DNA of 64,000 nt from Planctomycetota bacterium (GTDB taxonomy: Bacteria; Planctomycetota; UBA8742; UBA2392): the NCBI GenBank assembly GCA_020845475.1, contig JADLFN010000054.1, forward strand, positions 1-64,000, read 5' to 3'. The notes below the pieces were generated by a model. The model ran no database searches, had not been told where the DNA came from, and worked only from the letters and a program-made list of their open reading frames with translations. The first letter of the stretch is position 1, and every line of letters begins with the position of its first letter. Made by a program: the position numbers and the translations under genes. Of the stretch, positions 7,753 to 16,692 are shown one piece after another.

Positions 7753-8931
7753 CTAACTGACGCGGCTGATATTGATGAGCGTGACATCGTCTTCGGCGCG
7801 ATGCTCGACGTCGGACAGTTCACAGATCGTGGGAATCAGAGGTTCGCCCGGAGGTGCGGCCTTGATCGCGCGTGCCACACCTTCGCTGTCGAACTGCTCG
7901 CCGTTGTCCATGTTCAACTCGATGATGCCGTCCGACATCAGCAGCAAACCTTCGCCGGGCACAAGCGCGGTTTCATAAAGGCCCGCTGTCAACATGCGGT
8001 CAGAGTTCTGCGAAAGGCCCAGCGGGCCGCCCGTGGACATGATGTTTTCGACGGTGGTTTCCCCGCGGCCGCGCGCAATGAGCATGGGGTAAGGCAGGCC
8101 GCAGCGCACATGCTTCCAGGTGTGGTGGCGCGTATCGAGCACGCCCACCAACCCGGCCACAAAACTTCCCGGCGGCAGATCGTTGGTCAGTTCGCGGTTG
8201 GTGAACTCAACAACCTTTGAAAGATCGCCATTTTCCTGGCGCAGCGCCAGCGAAAGCAGCTTGCGCGCCATCACCTGGATCACCGCTGCCTGCACGCCGT
8301 GGCCGGAAACATCGCCCACCACGATGCCCAGGCGGTCACGGTCGAGCCACACGAAGTCATAGAGGTCGCCGCCCAGGCGGCCCAGGGGCCGGTAAAGCAC
8401 GTCAATGTCGTAGTGATCGATCTTTGGCGGCTTGGGCTGCATCCAGCGAAAATGGCGCTCGGCCTCGCCGATATCCTCATCCGTGGCGCGCATCGCCATT
8501 TCAAGGCGCTCGATGCGGCTCATGTACATTTCTTTGGTCAGCTTGCGCGAGTGCTTGTAGGCCTGCGACAAGCGGGTGTGCGCGCCGATCTTCGCGGCCA
8601 GAACGTCTGAATCAAAGGGCTTGAGAATGAAGTCAACGACGTCCCAGCGGAACGTTTTCACCAGCGTTTCCTGGTCGTTGCTTGCCGCCATCACCATCAC
8701 CGGCGTGCGCGCCAGATTGGACTCCGCGCGCAATTCCTCCAGCAGGTGCAGCGCCTCTTTGTCGGGCAGGTTGACGTCTATGATTATCAGGTCAGGTTCC
8801 TGAACCTTGGCCTGCTCCAGAACCTCTTCGGCGGTGGAGACTTCAATGACTTTGTGGGCCGATTTCTCCAGCATGCGCTTGAGCTGAACGCGCACGGCTT
8901 TGTCATCATCGGCTATGAGCACCAGCGGCAC
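7753..8931 (-). CDS. Receiver-SpoIIE (PP2C-type) serine phosphatase, second copy
   Basis: A 392-residue paralogue of the neighbour. Its receiver is intact (IADDD acidic pair, IIIDVNLPD phospho-Asp, PVMVMAAS switch Ser/Thr region, KPF lysine). A coiled coil (about 130-170) leads to a SpoIIE phosphatase domain with GGDLYDF, VVGDVSGHG and LMSDGIIEL. I chose the GTG at 8931 because the receiver begins directly after it (VPLVLIADDD) and AGAGGG precedes it at normal distance. The open frame extends to 9051 but that extension has no family character. Tandem duplication with divergence of one receiver suggests two inputs to one partner-switching output. Confidence 0.88.
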   Translation of the reverse strand: MPLVLIADDDKAVRVQLKRMLEKSAHKVIEVSTAEEVLEQAKVQEPDLIIIDVNLPDKEALHLLEELRAESNLARTPVMVMAASNDQETLVKTFRWDVVDFILKPFDSDVLAAKIGAHTRLSQAYKHSRKLTKEMYMSRIERLEMAMRATDEDIGEAERHFRWMQPKPPKIDHYDIDVLYRPLGRLGGDLYDFVWLDRDRLGIVVGDVSGHGVQAAVIQVMARKLLSLALRQENGDLSKVVEFTNRELTNDLPPGSFVAGLVGVLDTRHHTWKHVRCGLPYPMLIARGRGETTVENIMSTGGPLGLSQNSDRMLTAGLYETALVPGEGLLLMSDGIIELNMDNGEQFDSEGVARAIKAAPPGEPLIPTICELSDVEHRAEDDVTLINISRVS

Positions 8932-9095
8932 GCTGCACCCTCTCGGAGAGAACTCAATCCTAGATTCAACCCATGCGCGGGCAAGGCGTTGCGTTGTGAG
9001 TGACCTTACAATGCAGGTTCTTACCGTGGCGGCAGCGCTGGCGCACAACACGGCCGCGAGCTTGAATAGACGCCATAAAAGGCCGCATCATCATC

Positions 9096-9617
9096 GTGCT
9101 TGCGCTGCTCCTGACGGGCTGTGCTGCGCAGCCTTCCGATCGCGGGCCCGCCGACGAGCCGGATTTTTCCCTGCCCGCGGACTTGCGCGTGAAGGAGGGG
9201 TTCGTCCAGAGCCGCGCGGATCTCGAGGCGCTCTCCAGTGAAACAACCTTCATCACCAGCGGCGAGCACGGCAGCGTGGATCTCTCCTCTGACGATTTGC
9301 ACGCGCTGGCGCGCTTTCCAAGACTTCGGCGTTTGCACCTGCGGCATTGCCGCGGCATTGGCAACGCGGGGATGGATTACATTGCCGCGCGCACCAGCCT
9401 GGAAGATCTTGACCTTTCAGGCTGCCTAGCCCTGACGGGCGCGGGCATCGCAAAACTCTCGACGCTGCGCAACCTGCGCGAACTGCGCATCAACTTCTGC
9501 CCGAAGATCAGGCGCGCCGATGTGGAGCAGTTGCAGCGCGAGTTGCCGCGCGCCGATATCGTCTGGTCCTCCGACGATCCCCCACTGGGTGCACCGCCCA
9601 ACCACCCCGGGCGCTGA
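9096..9617 (+). CDS. Small leucine-rich-repeat lipoprotein
   Basis: A short protein with a lipobox (LLLTGC) directly after its start, then an acidic region and about three cysteine-containing leucine-rich repeats (LRRLHLRHC, LEDLDLSGC, LRELRINFC). It is probably anchored to a membrane by a lipidated Cys. The start is uncertain. GTG at 9096 leaves only eight residues before the Cys, too short for a signal peptide. The in-frame codon ATA at 9075 would give IKGRIIIVLALLLTGC, a normal lipoprotein signal, and an in-frame TGA at 9063 blocks anything longer. Its stop is 2 bases from the end of the convergent kinase gene. Confidence 0.7.
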   Translation: MLALLLTGCAAQPSDRGPADEPDFSLPADLRVKEGFVQSRADLEALSSETTFITSGEHGSVDLSSDDLHALARFPRLRRLHLRHCRGIGNAGMDYIAARTSLEDLDLSGCLALTGAGIAKLSTLRNLRELRINFCPKIRRADVEQLQRELPRADIVWSSDDPPLGAPPNHPGR

Positions 9618-9619
9618 GT

Positions 9620-12600
9620 CTATTCATCGGATTTCGCGGCCTTGATCAGCGCGGCCCAGCGCGGGTCTTTGCGCGCGCGTTCCAGCCTTGGCTCTTCGTT
9701 CAACTTCGCCACGCCGTCTTCATCGGCCAGGTAGTCTTCAACCAGCTGCTCGAGCAGATCAAATGCGCTGTCCAGCAACTCCTTGGCCGCGTCTTTGCGC
9801 TGCGCTTCGTTCGTTTGCGCGAAAGACTCTTCCAGTTTCTTTCGCTCGGCTTCGGGGCGGCAGGGAAATGCGAGTGTCCCGTTCTCCATCGCGGCGGCCA
9901 TGGCCGTAGCCGCGCAGGCTGCGCTGAAGCAGTATTCATCATAGTTCGACGTGCGGTAATTCATGGCTTCGCGGTAGAACGCGAATGAAAGCCCGATGTC
10001 GCCCAGGCGTTCCGCCGCAATGCCCGCGGCGTAGAAGTCATCGCCCTCCGCAATGCCTGATTTCGTCACCGCCGTGAAATCATCGAGCGCCTTCTGCCAT
10101 TGCCCTTTGCGCAGATAGAACCAGCCGCGCACCGAACGCAGCGTCGTGTCGTCAGGCGTTTCTTCAAGAGCCTTGGCGAAATCCTGTTCTGCCTGCTCAG
10201 CATTCTCCAGCGCCTCATTCATGTTCGCCCGCTTGCGGAGCACGGCCGCAAGCAGTTGGCTGCGATACTCAGCCGGCATCGCCCTCAGCAAGTCGATGGC
10301 CTTGGAGTAATCCGCCAGCGCGCCTTCGAGATTCCATTGCGCCGCGCGCAGATCGCCGCGCGCAACCCAGAGAACGTACTGGCCCGGTGCCGCCTCGATG
10401 GCTTTGGTGCGCCACGATTCTTCGGCTTCAGGGTTGCCGCCGGCGTGCTCGCACTGTGCCATGACCTCAAACGCTTCCAGGCATGCAGGGTCAAGCTTGA
10501 AGGCCTCAGCGCACGCCGCGCGTAACGGCTCATGCGAACCGTCGATCGTGAGCAGTAGCCGCGCCTGTGCCACGTAAAGCGCGGCCTCGCGGATGCCGGC
10601 GGCCAGCGCTTTGTCGATTCGCGCCAGCGCGATTTTTGTTTCGGGCTCACGGCTGAAGGAATCTGCGATGGCGGCGCCTGCGAGTGCTGCCGGGTTTTCC
10701 GGCTCTTTTTCCAGGACGGCCTCAAACAGCGTGATCGCATCTCCCATCCATTTCGCCCGCAGCGCGGCGCGCGCTGCGCGAAACCGCAGCGAGGCATTGG
10801 CGCTGTCTTTCTTGAGCAGGTTCGATGCCAGCTTCAATGCTTCCTGCCAGCGACCCGACTCCTCGTGTTCACGCAGCGTCAGGAACTCACCGGCCAGGTC
10901 GCCGTGCATCCGCGCCCTGTACCATGCATCAACGTCAACGCGGTGTTCTTCCTTCCAGGGTTCGACGATGGCCACGCTTTGGCGTTGCGGATTCGCTTTG
11001 GTCACCGTGAAGCGCATAGCCGCGTGGTCGCGACGCCATGCCAGCACAGCGCTGCCCACAACCCGGTTCTTCTGTGAATGTGTGATGTACTCCAGCCACG
11101 CCAGAGCGGCCTTGGGCGCGAGTTGTGTTTCAACAGCCGCGGCTTGCGGAAGCGGTTCAACGATCGAGCGGCCGGAAGGCGTAAGCCAATCCACGTTCAC
11201 CTCAGCCGCAGGCGCATTTTCAACCTCGAAGCCCTGCAAGATCTGCCCGGTGCGCATTCGCGCCAAGGCTTGGAGCGACTCTGCGTCGAGAGCGTCAAGC
11301 CGCGCAGTTGCGTCCAGGCCGGCGCAGTCCCATGCCACAATGCGTCGCTCGCTGTCCATGTGAATCACATATCGATCGTCGAGTGCGAACGTCAGGCCGG
11401 CCGGGTTGTTTCTTGTTGTCGTCACTGTCCTGGCGATCTGTTGCGCTGAAGAAGCATCCCAGATGCGTACAGTTCCATCGGGCGCGCAGGTCGCGATGCG
11501 TTTGCGATCGGCACTGAAGACGGCGCGCATGACTCGCTTTTCGTGCCCATTCAATACGCCTCTCACCTGACCATTGGTGACGTCAACCACTTCAACTGAC
11601 AATTCAGCCCCGGGCAGCAGCAGCCGGCCACCCTGTGCATCGAAATCAAATGCGAGCGACTGGTCGGAGGCTGTGCCGAAACTTCGAATCAGCGAGCCGT
11701 CTGCACTCTCAAAAAGGCCCGCCGTGCCGTCCAATCGACCGGCAATGAACCGCTTGCCGTCGGACGTGAAGCGCACGAACACCAGCGGCTTGCCTGATTC
11801 GGTCAACACGTCCTTGAGCGTCTGGCCCATCTGTGCATCGACGAACCTGATGAAGGACTGGGCGCTCTCACCGCTATCTTTGGTGAAGGCCAAGGCCACG
11901 GTCGAACCGTCCGGAGAGAAATCACTGCTAAGGCAGCCGTAGCCCTCCGGAACGCGGCAAAGTACGCGGAAGCGACGTTGCGCGATGTCAAAGATCTCGA
12001 CATCGCCGCCAAGCCCGCAGCAGAGCAGTTTTCGGCCATCGGGGCTTTGCGCGTAACCGGCACCAAGAATCTTCTTCGCCCCCGACTCGGCCACCGGCGT
12101 GCCGCTTGCGCAATCGTACACAGCGCCCGTCGTGCCCTCTGCGCCAATCGCCACCCACTCCGTTCCGCGAATTCCAAAGAGTTCAAACACTTGTTTGCTC
12201 TTGAGCGCAGGTAACTGCAGAGAGCGGGAGGCCTCCAAGGCAAACAGCGAGAGCACCCCGCCATAGGTCGCGACCAGCAACGAACGACTGTCTTTGCCCA
12301 GGCGCAGATACGAACCACCTCGGTCATGCAGCGTCAGCAACTGGCGGGAAAGTCCGCTTTGTATATCAATGGCCAGTACCCCCTTCCGCACATTGGCCAG
12401 AAGGAATTCATTGCCGGGCCCGAAACTGCACGCGCTGACTTCATCCAGGTTCTTGACGGGAAGGATCGACTGCGAACCGCTGCCCAGATCGCAGACCCTG
12501 ATTTCCCCGGTGCCAAGCGCAAGAGCGATGCGGCTGCCGTCATCGTCCATGGCGATGAACTGCGCTGTCTTGTTGCCGCACTCCATGCGCATCAGCAGCG

Positions 12601-15600
12601 AACCGTCGTCGGCTGCCAAACGCACGACCAATCCGCGACTGTTTGTGAGCGTCAATGCTGTACCGTCTTGAGACACGCGCATGGCCTCGGGCACGAATGC
12701 AAACTGCTCCACCGCCGGGAGGCCGAACCTGCGGCCGGAATCTGAAGAATCGACCTCAAAGCGCTGTACCTGCTTGTGGCTGCACGCGAACAAGGCGCGG
12801 CCATCGGGTGATGCCTCGATATCGATGACGCTTTCGCCTTTGCCAAAGCCCTGCCAGCTCTGCACAAGCTCACCGCTCAACGCATCCAGCACCAAAACGC
12901 GGCCATCGTTGAAGCCTCCGCACGCCAGGCGGCGACAGTCCGGCAACCAGCTCAACGCCCGGGCATCGATAGCGACCTTGTTCAAGACTCGCACAACGGC
13001 GCCCGTGAAGCCCTCCACGATCGTGATCGTTCGATCCCACGACGTTACAGCCACGTAGCGCTGATCCGGGCTCCACTCCATGTTAACTGGCGCTGCCTGC
13101 AGGCCGGGCAGGTGCACCAGATTCTTGCCTCCGGCAAGATCAAGAAACAGCGGCGCGGCCGCCACACGCCCGATAACAAGCGTTCTGCCATCGGGCATAA
13201 AGCACGAGCCCAAGGCGCCCATCGCGGGCGTCTCGATCCGACGCGGCTTGGCCCAATCGCCTTCAAACAGCAGCACGCCACCGCCTTTGCGAAGCGCGGC
13301 CGCCATGCCTGCAGGCCCAACGCACAAGATCCGTCCAAAGCTCAGGAGCCCGTCATGTTCGGCCAAAAGCGCAGAATCGGAGGTGCGCCAGACAAACAGC
13401 CGCCCCTGGGATGTGGAAAGCAGCACCTCTGCGGCGCCAAGTGTCAATGCGATCGAACACGGAGAGTCCTGTGTGCCGATTTGAATGCTGCACAGCCGTT
13501 TCAGCGTTGCGGTTTCGAACACCTCCACGCGCTTGTCTTTCATCCAGGCAGCAACGTGCGCGCCATCGGGCGAAAGGGCCACGCCGGATACCTCCGGGCC
13601 GCGCTCCAATCTCTTGCGTGAAAGCTCGGAGCCGCTGGCCGCATCGATCTCGATCACTTCGCATTGGCCGACGACCAGCGTAAGGCGCTTGCTGTCGTGG
13701 CTGAACTCCGCCGCGTGCAGGAAAGGCAAAGCAATCGGGCGCCCGATCAACGCGCCTGTTGAGACGCTGAACAGGCTTGCGCTATCCGCCAGAGCGAGAA
13801 ACAGGCACGTTCCGTCCGGGCTCAGCTGCGCGGCCGAGCAGGCGCTCGGCTGCGGGAACTCGCGCAACGTGCGGCCTGTAGCGGTTTCAACCACGACGGC
13901 CACGCCGGTATGTCGGCCTGCCATAATCCGACCATCAGCCGACACGCAAATGCTTTCTTCCATTCGCATGAGCCCCGAGGCGTGTGTTTGCCACAGCAGC
14001 ATCGGCTGGCGTTGCTCTTGCGCGCAGAACAAATCGCGCGCCTGGGCAAAACGCTCTCCGTCGCCCAGATCCTCGGCGATGCGCGCAGCTTGTGCAAAAT
14101 GCTGCAAGGCCAGCGCCGGTTCGCCGCGCTCGGCTGCAGCCTTGCCCCGCTCCATGTGGATCTGCTGCAAGTTGCGCGCGGCTTCCTTGAGCGCGGCTTC
14201 CACTTCGCGCGTTTTGGCTTCGGCCACGCTCTTCTGTGCATTGGCCTCGTCGCGGGCTTTCTGGGCTGCGGCGGCTTTCTCTTTCGCGTCAAGCTCGGCC
14301 TTGTTGGCGCGCTCGGCTTCCGTGGTGGCCTGCGCCTCTTTCTCGCGCGCGACAGCGGCTGAACGCTCGGCCTGCGCTCTTGACTCGTCAAGACTCACGA
14401 TAAACCAGGCCGTGAGCGCCAGCAGGATCACCAGCGCCGCCGCCAGGCCCTGAACCAGCCGCGTGTTCTTTCGGTAGAACAGTTTCAGGTAATGGAACGT
14501 GCTGGGCGCGCGCGCCGAAATGGGTTCGCCGCGCGCAAATGCGCGCAAATCCGCCGCCAGGGCGCCCGCCGTAGCGTAGCGATCGTTGGGCGCCTTGGCC
14601 GCTGCCACCGTAATGATCGTTTCCAGGTCGCGCGGAATCGCGCCGTTATGCGAGCGCGCGGGCTTGGGCTCCTCTTGCAATACCTGTTGCATCAAGCGCG
14701 CTTCGGTGTCGCCGTCGAACATGGGGGCGAGCGCCGCCAGTTCGTAGAGCGTCGCGCCCAGCGAGTAGACGTCGGCCTTGGGCGTTACTTCCAGCATCTG
14801 GTGCTGCAACTGCTCGGGCGGCATGTAGCGCAACGTGCCGAGTATTTTCACGCTGCTCGCTGTCAGGCTCAGCGACCGATCTTGGAGCTGCGCCAGCCCA
14901 AGGTCCATAATCACGGCGCGTTTGCCGTCGCCCGTCAGCATCACGTTGGCCGGCTTGAGATCGCGGTGGATGATGCCGTGCTCATGCAGGTGCTGAACGC
15001 CCAAAGCCGCGTCGCTGAGGATTTCGGCCAGGCGCGTGAAGTAGTCGCGCCCTTCGCTGATTTCGGGCACGATCTCGGCGGCCTTGGGCACAAGGGGGGC
15101 CGGCTCTGAGTCGCGATGCGGCTGATTCGTGCCCGATGCCGACGAACGATGGGCGCGCGAATCCGTGATCGCCTTGAGGATGTGCCCTTCCCTGAGCGAG
15201 CCCGTTTTCCAGTGGCTGAGCACGCCGCACACCTGCGCGAGGTCGCTGCCCTCCACATATTCCATGGCGTAGAAATGCCGCTCGCCGTCCTGCCCGGCCG
15301 TAAGAACTTTGACCACGTTGGGATGATCGCAGCGCCCCAGTGCCGCTATCTCGCGCTTGAAGCGCGCCACACTGACGGGATCTCCCGCGAGCCCCGGCGG
15401 CAGAACCTTGAGTGCGACAATGCGCCGCAGGCTGTTCTGGCGCGCCTTGTAAACAATGCCCATGCCGCCGCGCCCGAGTTCTTCGATCAATTCAAAGTCG
15501 CCGATGAACTGGCCTTGGCTGCCCGGCGCTGGTTGCGCGGCTGCAACTTCTGAGCCGCTCTGCGAAAGCAGCGCCACGGCCTCGGCGTTCACAGGCTGCC

Positions 15601-16543
15601 CGCGCAGCCGGGAAAGCAGCGCCGCAAGCTCGCTCAGTGCATCATGGCCCTCAAGGCGGTCGCCCGAGTCGTAATCGAGGTATTCCACGCGCTTGAGCTT
15701 TTGCGTGTCGCCCCGGCCCTGCGCCGCCACATGATTGAGAAAACCCACACGGTCGCGGTCGAGCCTGTCGATTTCGTATACCAGCAGCGGATGCAGTTGT
15801 ACGCGCACCACGCCCGCCGCCAGCAACAACCGTCCGGCGGGAATCTCTGCATCCTGCGGCTGGCTCGACTCAAGCGGCAGGTGCAGGCCGTCGCCGCGCA
15901 GCACGTCGAAGCGCCGTGAGGCTTTCTGTGTGCGTGGATCGACCACGTCGCGCGCGACCACAAATTGCAAGTCCCCCACCGGCCGCAGTGCGTTGATCGC
16001 TTCCAGGCCGGCCTCCAGCAGCAGCGGCGCGGCTTCGGCGTAGAAGCCGCGCTCGCGCATGGCTCCGTGGCCAAGTTCCTGGTTGCGATAACTGACGACG
16101 GCGTCGAAGAAATCGAGCACCTTGAACGAATGGCGGCCTTCCTGCTTGTCTGCACTGCGCGCGGCGAACTCAAGGAAAGCCTTCACCGCGGGCATGCCCT
16201 GCTTGCGCGTCAGGCGCTCGTGGACCCCGTGCAATGGCAGCAGTCCGCTGTCCTGCCGCGTCGCGAGGTAGGCCGAGCACTCGCGCAGCAACGCCAGCCA
16301 GTGGCCTGCGCTGGGGCGAGTCAGGTTCTCAATCAACTGGTTCAAAGGCCCGTGCGGGCAACCCAGAGAGAAATACACGCCCAGTTGCGCTGAGGCCGAA
16401 AGCTTGAGGGCACTCTCGAAGAAATAATAGGCGCCGTTGTGTTGCTCCTGCGACGATTTGGCATTGACCGCACGCCGCAGTGCTTGCGCCAGCGGCAGCG
16501 GATAGTTGGTAATCGCGGATTGCAATTGCTGCGTGACCGCCAT
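9620..16543 (-). CDS. Giant Ser/Thr protein kinase with WD40-like and TPR repeats
   Basis: A 2307-residue membrane kinase. Residues 1-200 are helical and carry YRNQELGH (Arg153 to His159), a HEPN-like RN-x4-H motif. The kinase domain starts near 350, with GRGGMG near 356, ALK near 379, catalytic HRDLKPAN (Asp528), DLG in place of DFG (Asp547) and MPPEQ in place of APE. An unusually long insert of about 70 residues precedes HRD. One membrane helix lies near 694-715, followed by a coiled coil to about 800. Next come WD40-like beta-propeller repeats (about 845-1740; clearest copy GHEKRVMRAVF...VRIWD) and TPRs (about 1880-2210). Such kinases are typical of Planctomycetota. ATG at 16543 was preferred over 16579 because family-like helical sequence starts there. 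Confidence 0.9.
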   Translation of the reverse strand: MAVTQQLQSAITNYPLPLAQALRRAVNAKSSQEQHNGAYYFFESALKLSASAQLGVYFSLGCPHGPLNQLIENLTRPSAGHWLALLRECSAYLATRQDSGLLPLHGVHERLTRKQGMPAVKAFLEFAARSADKQEGRHSFKVLDFFDAVVSYRNQELGHGAMRERGFYAEAAPLLLEAGLEAINALRPVGDLQFVVARDVVDPRTQKASRRFDVLRGDGLHLPLESSQPQDAEIPAGRLLLAAGVVRVQLHPLLVYEIDRLDRDRVGFLNHVAAQGRGDTQKLKRVEYLDYDSGDRLEGHDALSELAALLSRLRGQPVNAEAVALLSQSGSEVAAAQPAPGSQGQFIGDFELIEELGRGGMGIVYKARQNSLRRIVALKVLPPGLAGDPVSVARFKREIAALGRCDHPNVVKVLTAGQDGERHFYAMEYVEGSDLAQVCGVLSHWKTGSLREGHILKAITDSRAHRSSASGTNQPHRDSEPAPLVPKAAEIVPEISEGRDYFTRLAEILSDAALGVQHLHEHGIIHRDLKPANVMLTGDGKRAVIMDLGLAQLQDRSLSLTASSVKILGTLRYMPPEQLQHQMLEVTPKADVYSLGATLYELAALAPMFDGDTEARLMQQVLQEEPKPARSHNGAIPRDLETIITVAAAKAPNDRYATAGALAADLRAFARGEPISARAPSTFHYLKLFYRKNTRLVQGLAAALVILLALTAWFIVSLDESRAQAERSAAVAREKEAQATTEAERANKAELDAKEKAAAAQKARDEANAQKSVAEAKTREVEAALKEAARNLQQIHMERGKAAAERGEPALALQHFAQAARIAEDLGDGERFAQARDLFCAQEQRQPMLLWQTHASGLMRMEESICVSADGRIMAGRHTGVAVVVETATGRTLREFPQPSACSAAQLSPDGTCLFLALADSASLFSVSTGALIGRPIALPFLHAAEFSHDSKRLTLVVGQCEVIEIDAASGSELSRKRLERGPEVSGVALSPDGAHVAAWMKDKRVEVFETATLKRLCSIQIGTQDSPCSIALTLGAAEVLLSTSQGRLFVWRTSDSALLAEHDGLLSFGRILCVGPAGMAAALRKGGGVLLFEGDWAKPRRIETPAMGALGSCFMPDGRTLVIGRVAAAPLFLDLAGGKNLVHLPGLQAAPVNMEWSPDQRYVAVTSWDRTITIVEGFTGAVVRVLNKVAIDARALSWLPDCRRLACGGFNDGRVLVLDALSGELVQSWQGFGKGESVIDIEASPDGRALFACSHKQVQRFEVDSSDSGRRFGLPAVEQFAFVPEAMRVSQDGTALTLTNSRGLVVRLAADDGSLLMRMECGNKTAQFIAMDDDGSRIALALGTGEIRVCDLGSGSQSILPVKNLDEVSACSFGPGNEFLLANVRKGVLAIDIQSGLSRQLLTLHDRGGSYLRLGKDSRSLLVATYGGVLSLFALEASRSLQLPALKSKQVFELFGIRGTEWVAIGAEGTTGAVYDCASGTPVAESGAKKILGAGYAQSPDGRKLLCCGLGGDVEIFDIAQRRFRVLCRVPEGYGCLSSDFSPDGSTVALAFTKDSGESAQSFIRFVDAQMGQTLKDVLTESGKPLVFVRFTSDGKRFIAGRLDGTAGLFESADGSLIRSFGTASDQSLAFDFDAQGGRLLLPGAELSVEVVDVTNGQVRGVLNGHEKRVMRAVFSADRKRIATCAPDGTVRIWDASSAQQIARTVTTTRNNPAGLTFALDDRYVIHMDSERRIVAWDCAGLDATARLDALDAESLQALARMRTGQILQGFEVENAPAAEVNVDWLTPSGRSIVEPLPQAAAVETQLAPKAALAWLEYITHSQKNRVVGSAVLAWRRDHAAMRFTVTKANPQRQSVAIVEPWKEEHRVDVDAWYRARMHGDLAGEFLTLREHEESGRWQEALKLASNLLKKDSANASLRFRAARAALRAKWMGDAITLFEAVLEKEPENPAALAGAAIADSFSREPETKIALARIDKALAAGIREAALYVAQARLLLTIDGSHEPLRAACAEAFKLDPACLEAFEVMAQCEHAGGNPEAEESWRTKAIEAAPGQYVLWVARGDLRAAQWNLEGALADYSKAIDLLRAMPAEYRSQLLAAVLRKRANMNEALENAEQAEQDFAKALEETPDDTTLRSVRGWFYLRKGQWQKALDDFTAVTKSGIAEGDDFYAAGIAAERLGDIGLSFAFYREAMNYRTSNYDEYCFSAACAATAMAAAMENGTLAFPCRPEAERKKLEESFAQTNEAQRKDAAKELLDSAFDLLEQLVEDYLADEDGVAKLNEEPRLERARKDPRWAALIKAAKSDE

Positions 16544-16692
16544 GGCACGGCATGTTAGCAGCCGTGACGGCCGTAACACCTGCTTGCTGCTAATCAGGCA
16601 CCCGGCCCTGGCTCAAGTGACAGCGAGCCTTTCTTGGCGCGCACCTCTAATTGCGTGGCCGTGTGCTATTGCCGTGCTACAATGAACAAACG

